From assembly GCA_021825035.1 (NCBI GenBank), contig JAKAIQ010000152.1, forward strand, positions 1 to 5,500: a DNA stretch of 5,500 bases, written 5' to 3'. A model generated the notes under the pieces. It was not told the DNA's origin, did not search any database, and saw only the letters and a list, made by a program, of their open reading frames with translations. The stretch comes from Deltaproteobacteria bacterium. GTDB lineage: Bacteria; Desulfobacterota; GWC2-55-46. The number at the start of each line of letters is the position of its first letter. The stretch's first letter is position 1. A program made the position numbers and the translations under genes. This document shows, one piece after another, positions 1 through 5,500 of the stretch.

Positions 1-910
1 TGTCGGGGTAACCGGAGTAATCATATTTTATATGATGTTCCAGTATGAGCCTTCCGACCGTCTCATCCATGCCATCCATCCTTTTCGTGATGTTCGATCC
101 CAGGACTGGATGCTCCTTGATTTTTTCCCATTCCTCCGTGCTCAGCCCTCCGGGCTTTCTGATGATTTGCTCGGAAACGCCGGTCTTGCCTATGTCGTGC
201 AGAAGCGCTCCGACTCCAAGCACGTGCAGTTCGGCCTTTGCGAATTGCATGGCCCTGCCGAGGGCGATCGAGGTAACTGAGACGTTGACCGAATGATTAT
301 AAAGATAGTTGTCATAATTCTTTATCATGGTGAGCCCCATGATGGCGTTCTGGTCCGAAAGCACCGATTCGGTGACTTCATCCACGATGGCATTCACCGG
401 TCCGGACTTTGGGATTTTACCCATGCGGACCTCTCCCATCACGTTCTTTACGACCTCTACCGCGCCGTTGTAAATCTCGAGCAATTTCATCCTGCCTGAC
501 GGGACGGTCTTGAGGGTTATGCGGATTACTCCTCTGGAGTGAAGCTCGTTTTGAAGCTCCTGCCCATCGAACTTCGCATCACCCGCAAGAAAGTCGATGA
601 TGTTCGACAGCTCCTTCTCGGTAAACCCCTTCTCGAAGATCATGACGTCCACGTTCTTGTCATTCATGCAATGGATTATGTCCTGATACAGTCTTTCGCC
701 GTTCTCTATCGGACATTCTTCAAACATAAGCGCCTCGTTCAAGAGGCTTATCATAAGATTGTTCGTGGCTGTCAGACATTCGGTGAGTGTATCGAAGGCT
801 TTTTTTACGGGGGCTGTGGCGGCCGGATGTCCGGGCGGGTAGAGTTTCTTGCCTTTGAGAGAGGCGTTCAGGCTTTTGAGTATCCACTCTTTGTTATCGA
901 GTCCATTCAT
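1..910 (-). CDS. HD-GYP domain phosphohydrolase, probable c-di-GMP phosphodiesterase (3' end outside window)
   Basis: The frame reads from ATG at 910 to the left edge with no stop, giving 303 visible residues. Residues about 9-136 form an N-terminal domain with YPPGHP at 24-29. This domain resembles the start of the upstream HEAT protein. From about 185 an HD-GYP domain begins: HSVNV (His206), LLHDIGK (His238, Asp239, Lys242), KPGGLS (252-257), EHP (His267), EHH (His292, His293) and YSGYP (298-302). In this family these histidines and the aspartate bind a two- or three-metal centre that hydrolyses cyclic di-GMP. The usual DGSGYP reads DYSGYP here, and HHE reads HHI. The last part of the domain lies beyond the window. 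No signal peptide or membrane segment is visible, so it is probably cytoplasmic. The start is fixed because the preceding in-frame codon is the TAA of the upstream gene. A weak AGAGAG ends 8 nt before the ATG. Translation is probably coupled to the upstream gene. The substrate is inferred from the family. Confidence 0.93.
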   Translation of the reverse strand, partial: MNGLDNKEWILKSLNASLKGKKLYPPGHPAATAPVKKAFDTLTECLTATNNLMISLLNEALMFEECPIENGERLYQDIIHCMNDKNVDVMIFEKGFTEKELSNIIDFLAGDAKFDGQELQNELHSRGVIRITLKTVPSGRMKLLEIYNGAVEVVKNVMGEVRMGKIPKSGPVNAIVDEVTESVLSDQNAIMGLTMIKNYDNYLYNHSVNVSVTSIALGRAMQFAKAELHVLGVGALLHDIGKTGVSEQIIRKPGGLSTEEWEKIKEHPVLGSNITKRMDGMDETVGRLILEHHIKYDYSGYPD

Positions 911-2482
911 TTAGTTTTCTCTCTTTGCAAGTATTCTTTTGCATGCGCTGTATAGTTCGCCGTCAGATTGTCTGCTTGCGGCCTCTACCGCCGTGAATGC
1001 CTCGGCGCTGCCGATCATGCCCAACGAATATGCTGCCAGTGACCGCAGGCCTTCATGATATTTTTTACCGAACCATACCTTTCTGAAAAGAATTTTCCTC
1101 AGGTATGGTATGGCCTTTTCGCTTCTTATATGCCCGAGTGCCTTTATCGCCTCTTTCCTGATTTCATGATCCCTGTCCTTCAGCGCGATCCTGGCAAGGG
1201 CGTCTATCGATGACTGGTCTTTAAGCATACCGAGGGAAATTATCGCCTGCTTTACCAGGACCTCATCTTCCTCTTCAAGAGCCTTTATGAGAATCCATAT
1301 GGAGTCATGCGAGCGCACCTTGGCGAGACTTTTTAAAACCTCCTTCTTGACCCTCTTGTCGGGAAATTCATATGCGTTGATGATAGCCTCGGCAGACTCT
1401 TCATCGCCGAGCTCTCCCAGCAGGGATACCATCTGTCTTACGACGTACCATTCCTTGCTATCGAGCCGTCTTTCGACGAAAGGCCTCAAGCCGCCGCCGA
1501 AAAGAACGAGGGAATTATAAAGATTTCTGCGGCTGATTGCATCCTCAGCAGCGGTTATCTCGTCGAGAAGCAGCTCGATCGCCTCGGCGCCGGCGATTAC
1601 AAGTATTTTTTGTATCGCGGTCCTGTCGCTTTCGTCCTTACCGCCCGCCTTCGCGACCAAGAATTTCAAGACATCGGTCTTCAGAAAGGAAGCTAATTGC
1701 GTGGACGCTTCCTGTTTAATGTCTTCGGGCAGCTCAAAATCAATGGTGTGATCGTAAAAGACCAGCAGTACGGGCAATAACTCATCGAATTTTTTTTCAA
1801 GCGACAGTATGTCGGCTTTTTCCTTTATCCGTACGGCAGTATCCTTATATTTAAGGAAGTCCCTCTCCCGTTTGATGCTGTCGAGCAGTTGCGCAAGGTC
1901 GATGTTTTCCTGCTCCGGAGCCTCCGCTTCTTTCTCGGCCGTTTCTTCGGAAGGGGCTTCAGCGCCTGGATCTTCCTCTTTTTCTTCTTCGACCGACTCG
2001 TTCTTTTCCTCCTCCTCGTCTTTTTCCTTGAGTTCATCCCTGAGTTTTTTCAGTTCTTCGAAGTTTAAAGAATTGACAAGCACGCCGGATATGTCTTTCT
2101 CCGCGATAAAAGCCTCCATTCCTCCTCTGGCCTGAAGAACCTCCGGTTCGACCTTCAAGGCGGAAAGAAGCGTTTTTAAATCGGAGAGGGTGAGATCTTT
2201 TGCAAAGCTTATTTCTTTCACGCGTCTGAAAAAGAATTTTTTCGCGAGCGCCTCCAGATCCCGATTCTCCTGTGCTATCGGGATTTTTCCATAATAGAAG
2301 CCTTTATGGTCTATTCGCCAACGTATTTCAGGTTCTTCTTCCAATTTCTTCTTGAAAAGGAGATAGCATCTCTCGAGGGATGAATCAAGGTTCGGATGGC
2401 TGTCGGGATAGAAATTATGCATCTTGACAGCCCTGGCCAGTTCAATTAGTATGAAATTGTAATTTCCATGATCCTGGGACAT
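911..2482 (-). CDS. HEAT-repeat protein with YP..HP N-terminal domain and acidic linker
   Basis: This is a complete 523-residue frame with three regions. Residues about 9-145 form a mixed helical domain with FYPDSHP at 24-30 and a conserved-looking block at 91-102 (F93, K95, T98, L102). The same pattern occurs at the start of the HD-GYP protein that follows. Residues about 150-193 are a Glu/Lys/Ala-rich low-complexity linker. From about 285, and clearly from about 341 to 520, there are roughly five helical HEAT/PBS-lyase-type repeats. Each carries an LG or LA turn followed by a charged stretch (for example LLGELGDEES, ISLGMLKDQS, IKALGHIRSEKA, YSLGMIGSAEA). HEAT repeats usually serve as protein-binding scaffolds, and no catalytic motif is visible. 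No signal peptide or transmembrane segment is seen. The start ATG lies about 18 nt from the predicted transcription start. The leader is almost all A/T with no clear Shine-Dalgarno. The stop abuts the HD-GYP ATG, so the two form an operon. The function is unknown; an interaction platform for the HD-GYP partner is an inference. Confidence 0.9.
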   Translation of the reverse strand: MSQDHGNYNFILIELARAVKMHNFYPDSHPNLDSSLERCYLLFKKKLEEEPEIRWRIDHKGFYYGKIPIAQENRDLEALAKKFFFRRVKEISFAKDLTLSDLKTLLSALKVEPEVLQARGGMEAFIAEKDISGVLVNSLNFEELKKLRDELKEKDEEEEKNESVEEEKEEDPGAEAPSEETAEKEAEAPEQENIDLAQLLDSIKRERDFLKYKDTAVRIKEKADILSLEKKFDELLPVLLVFYDHTIDFELPEDIKQEASTQLASFLKTDVLKFLVAKAGGKDESDRTAIQKILVIAGAEAIELLLDEITAAEDAISRRNLYNSLVLFGGGLRPFVERRLDSKEWYVVRQMVSLLGELGDEESAEAIINAYEFPDKRVKKEVLKSLAKVRSHDSIWILIKALEEEDEVLVKQAIISLGMLKDQSSIDALARIALKDRDHEIRKEAIKALGHIRSEKAIPYLRKILFRKVWFGKKYHEGLRSLAAYSLGMIGSAEAFTAVEAASRQSDGELYSACKRILAKREN

Positions 2483-2506
2483 AATTTTTTAAAAAAATCC
2501 GAATGT

Positions 2507-2536
2507 ATCATAACAAAATTGGCTTTTTTTTGTCAA
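2507..2536 (-). promoter_or_regulatory. sigma70-like promoter for the HEAT/HD-GYP operon
   Basis: On the minus strand a consensus -35 box TTGACA (2536-2531) is followed by an 18-bp A/T-rich spacer and a -10 box TATGAT (2512-2507), which matches TATAAT at five of six positions. Transcription would start near 2500, leaving a leader of about 18 nt before the ATG at 2482. The sequence match is strong; activity is inferred. Confidence 0.75.
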
Positions 2537-2642
2537 TTATAAACAGACTGTCTTCCGCATCGAAAAAGTAAATGGGCGAAGAAAAACATATCGGCGTAGG
2601 GCGGGAAGGAAGATACCGGACAAGAATAATGATGAAAAATCT

Positions 2643-2672
2643 TTGACGTTATCCAGCCATATTAATTTTAAT
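2643..2672 (+). promoter_or_regulatory. candidate sigma70-like promoter for radA
   Basis: TTGACG (2643-2648, one mismatch) is separated by 18 bp from TTTAAT (2667-2672, one mismatch to TATAAT). Transcription would begin near 2679, giving a leader of just under 100 nt before the radA ATG at 2777. It is correctly placed for a plus-strand unit containing radA and the following gene. The surrounding A/T-rich DNA makes chance matches likely, hence the moderate confidence. Confidence 0.45.
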
Positions 2673-2776
2673 CTTTTCAGAATCGATCTCCGGGCCGCGG
2701 TTTCATTCTAAAAGTTCCGTTTTGATTTGCTGCGGCGCCGACCGGATGTTCGTCTTTAAGGCGATTAATCGTATCC

Positions 2777-4141
2777 ATGACCAGAGTAAAATCGGTATAT
2801 TTGTGCCAGTCATGCGGGCATTCTTCCCATAAGTGGCTTGGCAGATGTCCGGATTGCGGAATATGGAATAGCTTTGTCGAGGAGCCAGTCGTATCCCAGG
2901 GCAAAAGAGGCACGGCAGCCATGCGCGGGGAGTGCGTTACGCCTCAGCCCATATCGAAGTTGAGCATGGCTGATGCGGACAGGATAAGAACGGATATCGG
3001 GGAGCTCGACAGGGTTCTGGGGGGCGGCATGGTGCCTGGCTCGGCCGTGCTTATAGGCGGGGATCCCGGCATCGGAAAATCCACGCTTCTTCTTCAGGCG
3101 ATGGGCAAGTTCGCTCAGGCAGGCCGAAGGGTTCTTTATGTTACGGGCGAAGAATCCATGCGGCAGATAAGGTTGAGGGGAGAACGCCTCGGCGCGCTTT
3201 CCGACAACCTTCTGATATATTCGGAAACATCTGTTGAGAAGATCATCGAGGCGGTCGAAAAAATAAAGCCGGAGGCTATGGTGATAGACTCCGTGCAGAC
3301 GGTATGCACCATGCGGCTTGAGTCTTCCCCGGGGAGCGTAAGCCAGGTCAGGGAGGCTTCGGCTGAGCTTATCGGTTGCGCGAAACGCCACGAGATCCCT
3401 GTATTTCTGGTAGGGCACGTTACAAAAGATGGAGCCATAGCCGGCCCGAAAGTCCTTGAGCACATGGTCGATACGGTGCTTTATTTCGAGGGCGAGAGAG
3501 GGCATGTCTTCAGGATACTTCGCGCGGTGAAGAACCGTTTTGGCTCGGTTATGGAGATAGGCGTTTTCGAGATGAAGGAAAGCGGGCTTTCCGAGGTGCA
3601 TAACCCATCGGAGATATTCCTGGCCGAAAGGCCCGTCGGGGCGTCCGGCTCGGCGGTCGTCTCAAGCCTCGAAGGCACAAGGACCATACTCGTGGAGATG
3701 CAGTCTCTCGTCTGCCCCACGCTCTTCGGCGTTCCGAGGAGAACGGTGGCCGGCGTCGATTACAACAAGGTCGTACTGCTTGCGGCGGTTCTTGAAAAGA
3801 AGGCGTCTATGGCCCTGGCCAATCACGATATATTCATAAAAGTAGCCGGCGGCATAAAGCTCGACGAGCCCGCCATAGACCTCGGAATACTCGCGTCAAT
3901 CACGTCCAACTTCCTCGACCGCCCCATAGAGCCGAGTACGGTCATATTCGGCGAAGTCGGGCTGGCCGGCGAGGTGAGGGCCATAAATCAGGTCGAACCG
4001 CGGGTAAAAGAGGCCCAGAAGCTCGGATTCAAAAGATGCATACTCCCGAAGGACAACTTGAAAGGATTGAAAAAGACCGGAGACATCAGGCTTGAGGGAG
4101 TATCTATGATAAAAGAAGCCATAGATAAATTTTTTGAATAA
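2777..4141 (+). CDS. radA: DNA repair protein RadA/Sms, branch-migration ATPase
   Basis: This complete 454-residue protein has the usual length and domain order of bacterial RadA (Sms). An N-terminal four-cysteine zinc finger uses Cys10, Cys13, Cys24 and Cys27. The RecA-like ATPase core has Walker A GGDPGIGKST at 94-103 and a Walker B-type strand MVID at 168-171. The RadA-specific KNRFG motif is at 252-256. A C-terminal Lon-protease-like domain covers about 271-454, including VAGVDYNK and the GGIKLDEPAIDLG stretch at 358-370. In this family that domain is structural and lacks Lon's catalytic serine. RadA acts in the cytoplasm, driving branch migration of recombination intermediates alongside RecA. 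All key motifs are intact. The start is chosen because MTRVKSVYLCQSC matches the usual RadA beginning. The Shine-Dalgarno is poor: AAGG at 2758-2761 lies 15 nt from the ATG. A co-directional frame opens 4 bp after the stop, so co-transcription with it is likely. Confidence 0.97.
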   Translation: MTRVKSVYLCQSCGHSSHKWLGRCPDCGIWNSFVEEPVVSQGKRGTAAMRGECVTPQPISKLSMADADRIRTDIGELDRVLGGGMVPGSAVLIGGDPGIGKSTLLLQAMGKFAQAGRRVLYVTGEESMRQIRLRGERLGALSDNLLIYSETSVEKIIEAVEKIKPEAMVIDSVQTVCTMRLESSPGSVSQVREASAELIGCAKRHEIPVFLVGHVTKDGAIAGPKVLEHMVDTVLYFEGERGHVFRILRAVKNRFGSVMEIGVFEMKESGLSEVHNPSEIFLAERPVGASGSAVVSSLEGTRTILVEMQSLVCPTLFGVPRRTVAGVDYNKVVLLAAVLEKKASMALANHDIFIKVAGGIKLDEPAIDLGILASITSNFLDRPIEPSTVIFGEVGLAGEVRAINQVEPRVKEAQKLGFKRCILPKDNLKGLKKTGDIRLEGVSMIKEAIDKFFE

Positions 4142-4145
4142 TCTT

Positions 4146-5500
4146 ATGGCCTGCCATGCCGCGAAAGGAGAGACCGCTTCGGCGGATCGTCGGGATGAAA
4201 AAAAACCTCTAATGCCGGAGTCCGCCGCGCCGCTTCCGTACGGCGAATGCTTCGAACCCGCCCTGGTTTTATTCGGAAGGAATTTGTCGTTTTACGGCCG
4301 ATTTTTAGGCGGTTTCTTTGCGAGCTTAATTTTTTTTGCAGTTTGCGCCCCGACCGGCATGAGCAATGCCGCGGTCAGGCTCTATAAGCCGTACTTTACA
4401 GATGTCGGTCAGTTGAACTACGCGAATTTTCTAATGCAGGAGAAGGACTACAAGACCGCTGCGCGGGAATATGCGAGGGTCATCGAGGATTTCCCGGAGA
4501 GCCGCTTCATAGCCGAGGCTCAGTTCAGGATGTCCGAGGCATTGTATGACGCGGGCCTTTACCGTGACGCCGAAGATGAGTTCAAGTTATTCCTCGAAAA
4601 TTTCGCTGACAGCCCTTTCTCTTCTTACGCGAAAGCGAGAGTGGAGGATTTAAGAACCAGAAAGGATATGAAAAAAGCAAAGGACGTTCATGCGGCGGCT
4701 CTTCCTGATGGGCGGCGAATCGACGGCATGAAAGCCGCTCAGGTGATGTTCTTTGCAGGCAGGAGTTATGATGATATCGGGCGCGAGATGCTGCGACTGA
4801 AGAACGAAGGAATCGATACGGTAATAGTGAGGGTATTCCATAACCGGGGGGACAGATATTATCCGGTCGCGGCTCACGGTGCGCCGGAGGGGGTTTATTT
4901 CAGGACAGGGCAGTCTCCCGTAGTAGACGATATCCTTGGGCGGCTTACCGCCCTCGCTCACAGGAACGGTCTCAGGATCTTCGCATGGATGACCACGAGA
5001 TACGCAGACTACGGCGTGGAGAAAGACTCGGACATGGCCTGCAAAGGATATGATCTTTCCTCGAGAAAGATCATCCCATGCAAGGGACTCGACTTGTTCA
5101 ACGAGCGCGCGGTGAGGAGGCTTGAAGCCATATACTCGGATCTGGCCGATTACGATATCGACGGGATACTCTTTCAGGACGACCTCTTTTTAAGGCATAA
5201 CGAAGGCTTCGGCCCTCACATGGAGAAGCTGTACGCGAGGGATCATGGCGTTATAGACCCCGAATCCTTCTATCTCCGCGATGGCGGCGCCATTCACTAC
5301 ACGCAGGCTTTCTGGCAGTGGGCGTCGTGGAAAAACCGCCGTCTTCTTTACGTCGCCGACAGGCTACGGAAAGCTGTAAAAAAGAAGAGGCCCAACGCAA
5401 GGTTCGCCATAAATCTCATGTATGAAAACCTGACAAATCCGGCCTGCGCCCTTGCGTGGCTTTCCCAGAACCTCGAGGTCTCCTTCGAGGCCGGTTTCGA
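4146..5500 (+). CDS. exported TPR protein with PgaB-type glycoside-hydrolase-like domain (3' end outside window)
   Basis: The frame is open from ATG 4146 to the right edge (451 residues visible). A hydrophobic segment at about 53-71, followed by SNA-AV (73-77), looks like a signal peptide with a signal peptidase I site. The protein is probably periplasmic or outer-membrane associated. Residues about 80-170 contain two TPR-like units of the BamD/YbgF kind (KDYKTAAREYARVIEDFPES and the stretch near YRDAEDEFKLFLENF). From about 195 the sequence resembles the C-terminal domain of PgaB (GHL13, GH153 type): QVMFF near 199-203, IFAWM (278-282), DIDGILFQDD (337-346, matching PgaB's DGILFHDD) and a QW..WK..R helix. 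In PgaB this domain binds or cleaves partly deacetylated poly-N-acetylglucosamine. The acidic pair Asp345/Asp346 lies in the probable active-site loop. No NodB deacetylase domain precedes it. No Shine-Dalgarno supports ATG 4146; ATG 4212 and TTG 4284 (preceded by GGAAGG) are alternatives. The exact substrate is unknown. Confidence 0.87.
   Translation, partial: MACHAAKGETASADRRDEKKPLMPESAAPLPYGECFEPALVLFGRNLSFYGRFLGGFFASLIFFAVCAPTGMSNAAVRLYKPYFTDVGQLNYANFLMQEKDYKTAAREYARVIEDFPESRFIAEAQFRMSEALYDAGLYRDAEDEFKLFLENFADSPFSSYAKARVEDLRTRKDMKKAKDVHAAALPDGRRIDGMKAAQVMFFAGRSYDDIGREMLRLKNEGIDTVIVRVFHNRGDRYYPVAAHGAPEGVYFRTGQSPVVDDILGRLTALAHRNGLRIFAWMTTRYADYGVEKDSDMACKGYDLSSRKIIPCKGLDLFNERAVRRLEAIYSDLADYDIDGILFQDDLFLRHNEGFGPHMEKLYARDHGVIDPESFYLRDGGAIHYTQAFWQWASWKNRRLLYVADRLRKAVKKKRPNARFAINLMYENLTNPACALAWLSQNLEVSFEAGF

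Larger units (their letters stand above)
2483..2776. other. divergent intergenic region between HEAT gene and radA
   Basis: These 294 bases separate the two divergent gene pairs. They hold a strong sigma70-like promoter for the minus-strand operon (2507-2536) and a weaker candidate for radA (2643-2672). A short overlapping inverted repeat (2543-2553) lies just upstream of the minus-strand -35 box. In the presumed radA leader, bases 2694-2701 can pair with 2729-2736 (8 pairs including two G-U) around a 27-nt loop, and an 8-bp palindrome CGGCGCCG lies at 2733-2740. No tRNA, known riboswitch or convincing small gene was recognised. A 24-codon plus-strand frame from ATG 2572 has no supporting signal. 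Confidence 0.7.

Noticed and set aside
539..955. Plus-strand open frame of 138 codons
   Set aside because: It lies antisense to the HD-GYP gene, whose minus-strand translation carries clear family motifs. No RBS or recognisable protein was seen in this frame.
1809..2135. Plus-strand Ser-rich frame and overlapping minus-strand Arg/Lys-rich frame (1825-2037)
   Set aside because: Both are shadows of the Glu/Lys codon run that encodes the acidic linker of the HEAT protein.
2572..2646. Plus-strand 24-codon frame in the intergenic region
   Set aside because: It has no good RBS and no recognisable product, and its end overlaps the candidate radA promoter.
2677..2922. Minus-strand frame of 81 codons overlapping the radA start, including a 33-codon version from the ATG at 2776
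   Set aside because: Much of it is antisense to radA. The part in the intergenic region has no RBS and no recognisable family.
2810..3601. Minus-strand frame of 263 codons, plus smaller minus-strand frames at 3136-3465 and 3481-3720
   Set aside because: They are antisense to radA, which is intact with all its motifs, and their translations look random.
4174..4185. Hairpin CCGC-TTCG-GCGG shortly after the radA stop, considered as a terminator
   Set aside because: The stem is only 4 bp, although the C(UUCG)G loop is stable. No T-run follows, and it lies within an open frame that continues to the right edge.
4650..4961. Minus-strand frame of 103 codons
   Set aside because: It is antisense to the TPR-GHL13 gene, whose plus-strand translation aligns well with the PgaB C-terminal domain.

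Overview
The window holds four protein-coding genes in two divergent pairs, with about 294 bp of intergenic DNA between them. The left pair is on the minus strand. The right pair is on the plus strand. One gene runs off each end. No rRNA, tRNA, CRISPR array, insertion sequence or other mobile element was seen. Base composition is mixed, and Ile ATA and Arg AGG codons are common in the right-hand genes. Together with the protein families (HD-GYP, HEAT repeats, RadA, a secreted PgaB-type protein with TPRs), this suggests a free-living Gram-negative bacterium, perhaps Desulfobacterota/Nitrospirota-like. That placement is an inference and cannot be settled here.

Left half (minus strand, transcribed leftwards from about 2500): a sigma70-like promoter (TTGACA, 18-bp spacer, TATGAT) precedes a 523-residue protein with an N-terminal domain, a very acidic linker and C-terminal HEAT-like repeats. 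Its TAA stop is followed immediately, in the same reading frame, by the ATG of a second gene. That gene encodes an HD-GYP phosphohydrolase (probable cyclic-di-GMP phosphodiesterase) cut by the left edge. The first 130 or so residues of both proteins look homologous, built around a YP..HP motif and a later F.K..T...L block. The pair therefore looks like a two-gene module, possibly a signalling or scaffold unit, made by sharing or duplicating one N-terminal domain.

Right half (plus strand): radA/sms, a complete and canonical recombination and branch-migration ATPase, has a plausible promoter near 2643-2672. Four bases after its stop opens a second frame that runs to the right edge. It encodes an exported protein with a signal peptide, a TPR region and the glycoside-hydrolase-like domain found at the C-terminus of PgaB (GHL13/GH153 type). 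The N-terminal NodB deacetylase domain of PgaB is absent from the visible part. Its start codon is uncertain (ATG 4146, ATG 4212 or TTG 4284).

The observations most worth following are the shared N-terminal domain and same-frame junction of the HEAT/HD-GYP pair, and the TPR-GHL13 architecture next to radA. A link between c-di-GMP turnover and exopolysaccharide handling is possible, but neighbourhood is the only support.
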